Positions 13,443 through 20,449 of a stretch of 25,298 nucleotides of DNA are shown here, piece after piece. Source of the stretch: a virus; the IMG/VR virus record IMGVR_UViG_3300025929_000046, positions 1 through 25,298 of that record; one strand, written 5' to 3'. Below the pieces are notes generated by a model. The model made no database searches and was not told where the DNA came from. It saw only the letters and a list, made by a program, of their open reading frames with translations. Numbering within the stretch: the stretch's first letter is position 1; each line of letters begins with the position of its first letter. A program made the translations under genes and the position numbers.

Positions 13443-13859
13443 ATGGCACGCACACAAATTCCACTCGCGACTTTTACCAGCGGCGCTGATCTCAATGATG
13501 CAGGAACTGCCATCGACCAGGCCAATGGCATGTACATTGACATGACCAGCAAGTCCATTCCGGCTGCAAATGGCACAGAGGACCTGATCCTCTACGTCAC
13601 GAACACCTATTCTGGTGGCGTCGGCACTGTCACCGTCAAGGCTGGCGTTGGCGGTGGCGCGACGGCTGGCGCGGCAATGCGCAGTGGCCTGGGCGACTAC
13701 ACCACAGGCAACCTGACCGCTTCAACCGGTACGGCTTTTATCGGTCCGTTCGAGTCGAGCCGCTTTATGCAGAGCGACGGCACGCTGCATGTGGACTTCT
13801 CAGCAAGTATGACTGGCAAGATTTGGGCCGTCCTGGTCCCACGAGCGCCGCAAATCTAA
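13443..13859 (+). CDS. Putative head decoration protein
   Basis: This 138-aa protein starts 9 nt after the capsid gene at an ATG preceded by GGAGAGG. It is rich in Gly, Ala, Thr and Ser with a strongly alternating pattern (for example TVTVKAGVGGGATAGAAMRS and TLHVDFSASMTGKIWAVLVP), indicating an all-beta protein. Position immediately after the major capsid protein and probable high expression suggest a decoration or head-stabilising protein. Sequence alone does not identify a family, so this is a context call. Confidence 0.5.
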   Translation: MARTQIPLATFTSGADLNDAGTAIDQANGMYIDMTSKSIPAANGTEDLILYVTNTYSGGVGTVTVKAGVGGGATAGAAMRSGLGDYTTGNLTASTGTAFIGPFESSRFMQSDGTLHVDFSASMTGKIWAVLVPRAPQI

Positions 13860-13873
13860 GGAGAATGTAAAAT

Positions 13874-14230
13874 ATGGCATTACAGCCAATGGCACCAGGA
13901 GGGCGATGGCTACGCCCTCCACATGACGCACCACCCGTTTACGTGCCCGTCAAGCAGATCGAGTCGCATTACAAGCGACTTGTTGGTGAGAACTGGGTAC
14001 CGATCGACGACCCACGCGCCGACAACGGGGCTCTTGCACCAGTCAGCGAACCTGTTATGAGTGCCCGTGAGGTCTCTATGCAAGCCCAGATCGATCAGCT
14101 AACAGCACTCGTCCAGCAACTTCTCGCACAGAAAGCGCAACCCGATGGCAGTACGCTCGACGCTGACAGCGCAGATAGCCAAAGTCAGGACATTGATCGC
14201 AGACCCGGCAGGCGCAAACCAGCAGTTTGA
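13874..14230 (+). CDS. Hypothetical coiled-coil protein overlapping the connector gene (118 aa)
   Basis: This 118-aa protein has a well-placed AAGGAG ribosome site. The N-terminus (MALQPMAPGGRWLRPPHDAP) is Pro-rich. Residues about 60-88 (SAREVSMQAQIDQLTALVQQ, then LLAQK) form a short coiled coil. The last 28 residues, STLDADSADSQSQDIDRRPG and onward, are encoded entirely within the out-of-frame overlap with the next gene (14145-14230). They are polar and low in complexity, suggesting that the downstream protein constrains this sequence. It sits where siphoviruses keep small head-to-tail linking proteins. No function is recognised. Confidence 0.65.
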   Translation: MALQPMAPGGRWLRPPHDAPPVYVPVKQIESHYKRLVGENWVPIDDPRADNGALAPVSEPVMSAREVSMQAQIDQLTALVQQLLAQKAQPDGSTLDADSADSQSQDIDRRPGRRKPAV

Positions 14231-14834
14231 TGATCAGACTATACAAGACCAATTAGACCAAAACAGGGAAGATTTGTGGTATTACCCCTTGAAAGTGGCC
14301 CCGGCCATTATCAATGCTGCAAGTACCAATAATGTCCCTAGCATGGTTTTCGCAGATTATTACAGCGAAGGCTATTCCTGGTGGGAGGCTGATGTCATCC
14401 TGCAGGGCAATAGCACCAGCACCCACGCCGCCTGGGTCGTGCTGACTCCTGTAGCATCTGATCTGATTGTTGGTCACTGGTCTTTCGAAGCGAGTAGTTT
14501 GACGCAGTTGTTCGCTAACGGCACGTTCCCAGGCCAATATCCCCCTGTATGGGCTACTGGAAAATCTTTCGACATCTTTGCTACGGCTGCCGATCTCTGT
14601 GATATCTGGTCTGCGTACCTGGCTGGAAAGTATGACATCACGGTTGAGGGGCAAACACTCAAGCGGAGTCAGCTTATGCAGGCAAAGCAGACGCTTGCAA
14701 ACGTCTTTCGTCGTCAAGCCAGGCCAAAGGCAGCTACAATGGTCAGACGCGATGTGCTACCTGAAATGGACAGCAAAAGCGTCCCGGTACTTGGCGGCGG
14801 TGAAGGTGCCAGCGGGATGAGCGAGGTGTACTGA
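14145..14834 (+). CDS. Head-tail connector/adaptor protein
   Basis: This 229-aa protein begins MAVRSTLTAQIAKVRTLIAD and continues with PAGANQQFDDQTIQDQLDQN, matching the 'RxLIxDp...f(D/S)DexIxxxLdxN' start of phage head-tail connector (adaptor) proteins that bind under the portal. The middle has YSWWEADVILQ and the C-terminal half DLCDIWSAYLAGKYDITVEG followed by QTLKRSQLMQ, common in these proteins. ATG 14145 is kept, despite lying 86 nt inside the previous gene, because the connector motif starts at once. No clear Shine-Dalgarno is seen, so re-initiation or coupling is likely. Confidence 0.75.
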   Translation: MAVRSTLTAQIAKVRTLIADPAGANQQFDDQTIQDQLDQNREDLWYYPLKVAPAIINAASTNNVPSMVFADYYSEGYSWWEADVILQGNSTSTHAAWVVLTPVASDLIVGHWSFEASSLTQLFANGTFPGQYPPVWATGKSFDIFATAADLCDIWSAYLAGKYDITVEGQTLKRSQLMQAKQTLANVFRRQARPKAATMVRRDVLPEMDSKSVPVLGGGEGASGMSEVY

Positions 14835-15196
14835 TGGTTGATGCATCCGAATTGGCAGAAATCCAGGCTGATCTCGTGGCCGCTGTCTGCGACAAGACCT
14901 GCGTTATCCAGCGGGCGAGTGCTACAAACGATGCTTGGGGAAGTCCAGCCAAGGGACCGTACAGCACGATCAATACGACGGTTGCTGGTATGAAACAGCC
15001 TGATTCCGGACTTCTGGCGAACTATGAATATAAAATAGGTGCTCTTAATAGCTGGCATATCCACTTGCCTTACGGGACGGATGTGCAGGAGGCAGACCGC
15101 CTGATTGTCGAAAATCAGACGCTGTTTGTCCATGTGGTTCTGAGTCCGCATTCGATACCTGGGCTTCAGCCCGTCTTAGCTGCGGAGATCAAATAA
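14834..15196 (+). CDS. Putative head closure / neck protein
   Basis: This 120-aa protein starts with a TGATG overlap to the connector gene. The sequence CVIQRASATNDAWGSPAKGP, then a beta-rich C-terminal part (NSWHIHLPYGTDVQEADRLI), is what is expected of the small beta-barrel head-closure (stopper) proteins of SPP1 gp16 or HK97 gp-like type. The call rests on its length, beta pattern and position between connector and tail-completion genes. The family match is not certain. Confidence 0.6.
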   Translation: MVDASELAEIQADLVAAVCDKTCVIQRASATNDAWGSPAKGPYSTINTTVAGMKQPDSGLLANYEYKIGALNSWHIHLPYGTDVQEADRLIVENQTLFVHVVLSPHSIPGLQPVLAAEIK

Positions 15197-15634
15197 ATGG
15201 TGCGTATTGTAAACAATCTACCAAAAGTAGCCGCGGCATTCAGGCCAGTGCTAAGCCAGGTTGTGCGTAAAACCGCAATGGACATCGTTGTTCAGGCTCA
15301 AGACAATGCTCCTGTCGATACAGGTTTTCTAAAGAACAGCTTGTATATGGTTGCACAGGGTCAGAGCACCTATGGCGACGTAGGCAATCCAGCAGTTAAA
15401 GAGGGTAAGCACGGCCTGAATAAGATTGATTCGTATGTTTTGCCTGAGATAGTTGCACCAGGCGACGATCTGACCGCGTATGCTGCCGTAGGGGCGAATT
15501 ATGGAGTGTACGTCGAGACAGGAACGAAGCACGCTGCCGCTCAACCATTTTTAGGACCGGCAGTGGAAGCCGTTCGGCCTGCATTTATCAGAGCGCTTAT
15601 TGCCATAGAGGAAAAGTTGAGAGAGGCCATATGA
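15197..15634 (+). CDS. Tail completion protein (HK97 gp10-like)
   Basis: This 145-aa neck protein belongs to the HK97 gp10-like family, which joins tail to head. Family features are APVDTGFLKNSLYM (residues about 38-51), YAAVGANYGVYVETGTKHAA (about 95-114) and PFLGPAVEAVRPAFIRALIA near the C-terminus. The start immediately follows the previous stop, and the end overlaps the next start by ATGA. The GANYGVYVETGT...PFL pattern is diagnostic. Confidence 0.85.
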   Translation: MVRIVNNLPKVAAAFRPVLSQVVRKTAMDIVVQAQDNAPVDTGFLKNSLYMVAQGQSTYGDVGNPAVKEGKHGLNKIDSYVLPEIVAPGDDLTAYAAVGANYGVYVETGTKHAAAQPFLGPAVEAVRPAFIRALIAIEEKLREAI

Positions 15635-16071
15635 GTGCGCATGAGATCAATTTGGCTCTGGCCTGGCTCAACAACACGCTCTTAGGGGATAGCACACTGG
15701 CAGCGAATGCTCCAGGAGGCATTCATAGAGCATTTGCACTGGATGGAAGCGCAGAGCCGTATGTGATCTTTGCGCATCAGTCTGGCTCAGATGTTACAAC
15801 CATGAACGGTGTGAGGCTGATAGTTGAATCGACGTTCCAGGTCAAGGCAGTCGGCACGGTTGACTATCAGTCTGAGGTTGTAGCGGCTGCGACACGGATT
15901 GACGACCTGATGGGAGGCGAAGAGGGATTGCGCAATATCGCAGTCAGCGGGGGCTACATCTATGCCGTATGGCGGCAGTCTCCGCTCTGGGCAGATGAAG
16001 GACCAACTAACGGTCAAATAATTTCTAATGTTGGCGGATTGTATCGTATACAAATCAGCCAATCATCCTAA
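15631..16071 (+). CDS. Tail terminator protein
   Basis: This 146-aa protein matches the small tail-terminator (HK97 gp11 / DUF3168-like) type that caps the tail tube at its head end. It has an N-terminal helix, then GGIHRAFALDGSAEPYVIFA, VESTFQVKAVGTVDYQSEVV, AATRIDDLMGG and a C-terminal SNVGGLYRIQIS strand. The pattern of one helix with beta strands and the place between gp10-like and major tail genes support it. The gene starts inside an ATGA overlap. It is followed by the second copy of the duplicated leader, which begins at its stop codon. Confidence 0.75.
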   Translation: MSAHEINLALAWLNNTLLGDSTLAANAPGGIHRAFALDGSAEPYVIFAHQSGSDVTTMNGVRLIVESTFQVKAVGTVDYQSEVVAAATRIDDLMGGEEGLRNIAVSGGYIYAVWRQSPLWADEGPTNGQIISNVGGLYRIQISQSS

Positions 16072-16140
16072 CAGAACAATCTTTCGTATCTCGCCCTGAG
16101 CACCAGGGACTCTCTGATGTTGAGGCCGGGATGATGGAGG
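16070..16140 (+). promoter_or_regulatory. Duplicated leader element, copy B (before the major tail gene)
   Basis: This copy matches 12407-12497: an identical 22-bp block (16116-16137), an 18-bp block with one mismatch (16087-16104), and AACAGAA at the upstream stop codon. The element ends in the GGAGGG ribosome site 10 nt before the major tail ATG. ATCATCC (16062-16068) is a perfect complement of GGATGAT (16129-16135), parallel to the pairing in copy A. A local stem CCCTG/CAGGG (16094-16098/16104-16108) is present only in this copy. Confidence 0.85.
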
Positions 16141-16149
16141 GCATAGATC

Positions 16150-17178
16150 ATGACGTGGAGCCCTGAGGTTTCAACAGTCAACCAGCGTACCCAGATCGGC
16201 ATCGAAACAACGCCGGGGACACCGGTTGCAGCCGATAAGCGGCTCAGTTGCTTTGACTGGACGCTTGGAATAGACCCTACTGTCTCGTCTTACCGCGCAT
16301 CGGGAACAAAGTATGATTCGCTGCAAGAAGAGGACATAGAACAAGCAAGCATAGCTGTGGCTGGTTGGCTGGACTACAACGGCATCTGCTATGTGCTTAG
16401 CGGTGTGTATGGTATCATCTCGCCCGGCGCGGCTGATTCCTCTGCAACTGCCAAAAGTTGGGGGTATGTCCCGCCTGTCAGTGGCAGCATCCAGCCTCAG
16501 ACTTACAGCATTCAACAGGGAGACGCACATCGCGCACGCAAGCTAGCGTATGGCCTGTTCAATTCCTGGGGCTATAAAGGCTCCCGTAAAACGCCATTCA
16601 CCATTTCCGCTAAAGGCTTCGGACTGCCGATCACCGACGATGGCACGGTTACGCTCACTGCTAGTCCTACAGATGTTGTTCTGGCTCCTGCCCCGTCAAA
16701 ACAATTTGATGTGTATCTCGACAGCAGTAGCGCTGGTTTGGGGACAACACTTCTTACCCGCGTGCTTTCTGTTGATTTTGCTGGTGATAGCCTCTACAGT
16801 CCCTTTTTTGCATTCAATCGATCGACTGTAGGGTTTGGCGGTCACGTTGATACCGCCCCTAAAACTTCCATCAAGCTTCTCATGGAAGCGGATAGCGCTG
16901 GTATGGCCCCACTGTCTTATCTTCAGTCCGGGACTACTTATTATCTGCGCGTTGAGGCTCAGGGTGCGCAGATTGCGAGTGATGGGGGAACTGGTTCTGA
17001 CCCAGTGTACAATCTGTTTCGGCATGATATGGCTATCAAATTTGGGAAACCATCTGAATACAAAGATGACCAAGGAATCTATGCTTTGGAGTGGGATTGC
17101 AATGTCGTGCTTGATACCTCCTGGAGCACAGGCCAATCACAACTCATCACAGTCCAAAATCTCTTAGCATCTCTTTAA
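16150..17178 (+). CDS. Major tail (tube) protein
   Basis: This 342-aa protein starts MTWSPEVSTVNQRTQIGIET and continues with TPGTPVAADKRLSCFDWTLG, typical of phage major tail proteins that polymerise into the tube around the tape measure. The body alternates beta strands (YRASGTKYDSLQEEDIEQAS; NLFRHDMAIKFGKPSEYKDD). Its position after the tail terminator and before the tail-assembly chaperones and tape measure is standard. The duplicated leader element precedes it, pointing to high expression. No truncation is seen. Confidence 0.85.
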   Translation: MTWSPEVSTVNQRTQIGIETTPGTPVAADKRLSCFDWTLGIDPTVSSYRASGTKYDSLQEEDIEQASIAVAGWLDYNGICYVLSGVYGIISPGAADSSATAKSWGYVPPVSGSIQPQTYSIQQGDAHRARKLAYGLFNSWGYKGSRKTPFTISAKGFGLPITDDGTVTLTASPTDVVLAPAPSKQFDVYLDSSSAGLGTTLLTRVLSVDFAGDSLYSPFFAFNRSTVGFGGHVDTAPKTSIKLLMEADSAGMAPLSYLQSGTTYYLRVEAQGAQIASDGGTGSDPVYNLFRHDMAIKFGKPSEYKDDQGIYALEWDCNVVLDTSWSTGQSQLITVQNLLASL

Positions 17179-17189
17179 AGGAATCACCT

Positions 17190-17558
17190 ATGCCTCTTAC
17201 ACTCAATCAAATCGCTGCCAATGTCGCGAGCGTATCGGTGCCGTTCGGGGAGAACAGCCTGAACGTCGAGTATTACCCGGCACTCGTCACAGAGCGCACC
17301 ATTGCCCAACTCCAGGGGTTCAGCAACGGAGCAAAAACCAGCGATGGCGTTCTTCAGGCGTTCAGTTCGCTTAATGACATTCTCTCAAAACTCATCAAGA
17401 AGTGGGACTTCTTTGAAAATGAGGCGATGACACAAATGGTGCCAATCACACCAGAACGCCTGTCTGAACTTCCGATATCGATCCGGGTGCGTATCCTTTC
17501 CTCTATTGTCAGGGACATCAGCCCGGAAGATCTAGCGGCCCAGAGTCAGAGCGCATAA
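17190..17558 (+). CDS. Tail assembly chaperone (gpG-like)
   Basis: This 122-aa protein corresponds to the short tail-assembly chaperone product (lambda gpG analogue), which binds the tape measure during tail assembly. It begins MPLTLNQIAANVASVSVPFG and has a helical body (SSLNDILSKLIKKWDFFENE) and an acidic/polar end. The -1 frame is open from 17468 to 17749 and encodes a typical T-domain sequence, so a minority product read by -1 frameshifting is likely. AAAGG provides a modest ribosome site. Confidence 0.75.
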   Translation: MPLTLNQIAANVASVSVPFGENSLNVEYYPALVTERTIAQLQGFSNGAKTSDGVLQAFSSLNDILSKLIKKWDFFENEAMTQMVPITPERLSELPISIRVRILSSIVRDISPEDLAAQSQSA

Positions 17559-17590
17559 ATCTGGGCCGCTGGCTCGCGACGAAAGGTCTC

Positions 17591-17749
17591 ATGGGAGAAT
17601 GCCCGGACTGGTATCCACTGCTCCAGGCAGCTCGTTACTTGCGCGTAGCCCCCTGGGATCTGATCGATCAAAACATATTCTGGCGTCGTATCGCGCTGGA
17701 CGCGCAAGCTGCTGAGGCTCACGCGAGGAAACAACTGGAGAACCGATAA
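17591..17749 (+). CDS. Tail assembly chaperone T-domain (frameshift extension or short separate ORF)
   Basis: The frame -1 relative to the chaperone gene is open from 17468 to the TAA at 17747-17749. It encodes RWLATKGLMGECPDWYPLLQ and AARYLRVAPWDLIDQNIFWR, the characteristic 'LLAAAxYLGVxPWdLl' of lambda gpT-like domains. The given coordinates start at ATG 17591, which has GAAAGG close upstream and would give 52 aa by direct initiation. By analogy with lambda G/GT, a -1 frameshift within 17468-17558 would instead fuse it to the upstream protein. I see no clear X-XXY-YYZ slippery heptamer in that window. The tape measure ATG starts on the next base after the stop. Confidence 0.7.
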   Translation: MGECPDWYPLLQAARYLRVAPWDLIDQNIFWRRIALDAQAAEAHARKQLENR

Positions 17750-20449
17750 ATGCCGGTCGTAGCCGCACAACTGATGGCAGAGGTCTCGGTAGCCGATGAC
17801 GCTACTGATCCAATATTAGAGATCTCTGATCTCACAGACGGACTTGCTGAAAAGCTCTCTGCCATGGAAGAGAGCAGTGGTTCTTTTGACGCGCTCGGAG
17901 AAGCGGCTCAGACAGCGGCTGACACACTGAGCGAGGTTGCTACGTCTGCCGACGATGCTGGCGGGTCGCTGGACGGTATAGCGGGCTCAGCGGATAGCAT
18001 AGATGCGCTCAACGGCATACTAGAAGCTATCCAGCGACAAACCTCTATCCTCGTCGCAAATTTCAGTTCGCTTGAAACAGCAATAAATGGCGTTTCTGAC
18101 CAGATCCAGGCGCTCGCTGTCGAAACAGACCAGTTGGGCGAGGCGATGGAAAGTGCGGCAGCAGGAGAGGCTGACGCAGTCGCCGGGGCAGATGACGCCT
18201 CAGGGGCATTTGAGGGGCTTCAGAGCGCTATGGGGCCGCTCATGATGATCGGCACATTGGCAGCGCTGGCGGGCGGTAAACTTGTCCAGATGGGCATGCA
18301 AGGCCAACAGGGCGAGGCGCTTCTCAAGGGCGCAGCTGGAGCGTCGCAGGCGGATGTCAACGCGCTTCAGCAGGCCGCGATGCAACTGGGTCTCACCATG
18401 GATCAGGCTTCGCAGGGTTTCTATGAGGTTGAATCAGCCGGATACAGCGGGAGCCAGGCAATTACAGTCTTCGATGACGCAACAAAACTTGCACTTGGCG
18501 ACCAGGCCAATGAACAGGACGTATTGTCAGGTCTCACAGCCATCATGCATGATTATGGAGACAGTGCCTCAGACGCTGGCAACATCACCGATATCATGGC
18601 TCAGGCAGTGAATCGTGGTAAACAGAGCATGAGCGACTTCGCCACCAGTATTGGGCCTCTAGCCTCCGTTGGTGAGACGGTTGGCGTTTCGTTTCAACAG
18701 GTCGCAGCGGCTGAAGCCACACTCACGCAGATCAATCCGCACGTCAAGCAGGACGCGGTTGACCTGCAAACGCTGTTTAAATCGCTCTCCCCTTCGATGG
18801 GCAATACAGCGGAGACCGCGAGAAAGCTCGGATTAAACTTCAACGAGGCGCATTTTGCAAGCCTGGACTTGCTTAGCAAGCTCCAGTACCTGGCTCAGAT
18901 TGCAGGAGGAGACAACACGCAGGCATTCGTCAAGCTGACCGGCGGCGCGCAAGGGAGTACAGCAGCTATTGACCTCCTTAGCGGCAAGGCATCAGCATTC
19001 ACAGCCAATCTCAAGGCCATGAGCAACGCTACCGGGGCAACTCAGAACGCATTTAACCAGTACGACGCAACAGTGCCGGGGGCATTGTCTCACGTCGGTT
19101 CTTCGCTATCCATCATGGGTACAAAGCTGATGGATGCCATTGGTCCAAAGGTAACACCGATCATCGATAAATTTGCTGGTGATATCGGTAAAGCTTCCGA
19201 TTTTATCCTGAGCCACTCACATGAATTGATCCCTGTCCTAGCTGGTCTGGCTGCGGTGATCGGTGGCGCTCTGGTGATAGCCATTGGCTCATTCCTGGTA
19301 GCTGCAGGCCCTGTCTTGCTCGTTCTCCTTGGTATTGGCGCGGCTGTGGCTGGCGTGGTCGAAATCTTCCAGCACTGGGGGCAAATCACATCTGCTGTTG
19401 CGGCCTCTCCACTTGGGGGAGTGCTGCATCAGATCTGGTCTATCCTGCAAGGCGTCGGCTCATTCCTGACATCAATATTCATGCCCGTCTGGAAAGAATT
19501 GCAGCAATTATGGACCGGTCAACTTTTACCGCTCTTCAAGCAACTCTGGGCAGCCATTCAGCCGCTGGCACCAGTTTTTGAGCTTCTGGCAAAAATTGTC
19601 GGCGGTATTGTTGTGGTCGCACTTGGTTTGTTGGTTGGTTTGTTCGCAGGACTAGCCAAGGGGTTCGCAGGTTTTTTGTCTGGGCTCGTCACTGTCATAG
19701 GCGGGGTTGTCCAGGTATTCACGGGCGTTGTCCAGGTGATATCTGGCATCATCCAGTTTCTCTATGATCTGTTCACCGGCAATTTTAATAAGCTCGGAGC
19801 TGATCTGGGAACTATCTGGCAGGGCATCATCAATATGTTTTCAGGCGCATGGAAAACCATCCAGGGCATCTTCCAGGAAGCCTGGGGATTTATATCGGGC
19901 CTTTTGTCTGGTTTTGTCCAGGGAGTGATCGGCTTCTTCACGACGCTCTGGGACAAATTGACTGGGCATAGCATTGTGCCCGACATGATAAACGATATTA
20001 TTCGCGTGTTCAAAAATTTGCCAGGAGAAATAGCAAATATCGGGCAAGATATGATAAACGGTCTGAGCAATACCATCAAAAATGGCATATCGACTCTGGT
20101 CAACGATGCAAAAAACTTGGGCTCCAGTATCGGCAATACCATCAAAAGCTTCCTGCATTTCTCAAAACCGGATGTTGGGCCGCTGACTGACGTAGATCAG
20201 TGGATGCCGGACTTCGGAGACCTACTCGTAAATGGCATGAACTCGCAATTAGGGAGGATCAAAAACGCCTCGCTCAATGTAGCCTCAACGTTGGCTCTGG
20301 CTGGCAACCCGGTGGTACACGGCACTACATCATCCTCTTCTGGGCAAGGGCAGCCGATCATACTGCAACTCGACGGGCGAACAGTTGGACGTGGGCTCAT
20401 GCCTCATATTGTGGATCAGATCCGCACGAGAACGGCGGTGGGATTCTAA
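17750..20449 (+). CDS. Tail tape measure protein
   Basis: This 899-aa protein sets tail length. The N-terminal quarter is acidic and helical with coiled-coil character. Residues about 195-420 match the TP901-1-type tape measure core (for example QEDVLSGL-like segments, SMSDFATSIGPLASVGETVG, then QAFVKLTGGAQGSTAAIDLL). Long hydrophobic segments lie at about 490-545 and 610-675 (VLAGLAAVIGGALVIAIGSF; KIVGGIVVVALGLLVGLFAG), which may insert into the host membrane during DNA entry. By the usual 1.5 angstrom per residue, the tail would be near 135 nm. The gene starts directly after the T-domain stop and is translationally coupled to the next gene. Confidence 0.93.
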   Translation: MPVVAAQLMAEVSVADDATDPILEISDLTDGLAEKLSAMEESSGSFDALGEAAQTAADTLSEVATSADDAGGSLDGIAGSADSIDALNGILEAIQRQTSILVANFSSLETAINGVSDQIQALAVETDQLGEAMESAAAGEADAVAGADDASGAFEGLQSAMGPLMMIGTLAALAGGKLVQMGMQGQQGEALLKGAAGASQADVNALQQAAMQLGLTMDQASQGFYEVESAGYSGSQAITVFDDATKLALGDQANEQDVLSGLTAIMHDYGDSASDAGNITDIMAQAVNRGKQSMSDFATSIGPLASVGETVGVSFQQVAAAEATLTQINPHVKQDAVDLQTLFKSLSPSMGNTAETARKLGLNFNEAHFASLDLLSKLQYLAQIAGGDNTQAFVKLTGGAQGSTAAIDLLSGKASAFTANLKAMSNATGATQNAFNQYDATVPGALSHVGSSLSIMGTKLMDAIGPKVTPIIDKFAGDIGKASDFILSHSHELIPVLAGLAAVIGGALVIAIGSFLVAAGPVLLVLLGIGAAVAGVVEIFQHWGQITSAVAASPLGGVLHQIWSILQGVGSFLTSIFMPVWKELQQLWTGQLLPLFKQLWAAIQPLAPVFELLAKIVGGIVVVALGLLVGLFAGLAKGFAGFLSGLVTVIGGVVQVFTGVVQVISGIIQFLYDLFTGNFNKLGADLGTIWQGIINMFSGAWKTIQGIFQEAWGFISGLLSGFVQGVIGFFTTLWDKLTGHSIVPDMINDIIRVFKNLPGEIANIGQDMINGLSNTIKNGISTLVNDAKNLGSSIGNTIKSFLHFSKPDVGPLTDVDQWMPDFGDLLVNGMNSQLGRIKNASLNVASTLALAGNPVVHGTTSSSSGQGQPIILQLDGRTVGRGLMPHIVDQIRTRTAVGF

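Noticed and set aside
12420-13457. 345-codon open reading frame antisense to the major capsid gene
   Set aside because: It lies wholly opposite a clear capsid gene, has no credible ribosome site, and its protein looks like a codon-bias shadow.
16084-16140. Reading the repeated 22-bp block as a sigma-70 promoter (TTGAGG with a -10 17 bp later)
   Set aside because: The -10 candidates (TAGACA, ATAGAT) are poor and touch the start codons, so a transcript would begin inside the genes. A leader role fits better.
20200-20448. N-terminal extension of the hub-like tail protein from 20200
   Set aside because: This stretch is out-of-frame overlap with the tape measure gene; the TAATG junction at 20449 gives the natural start.
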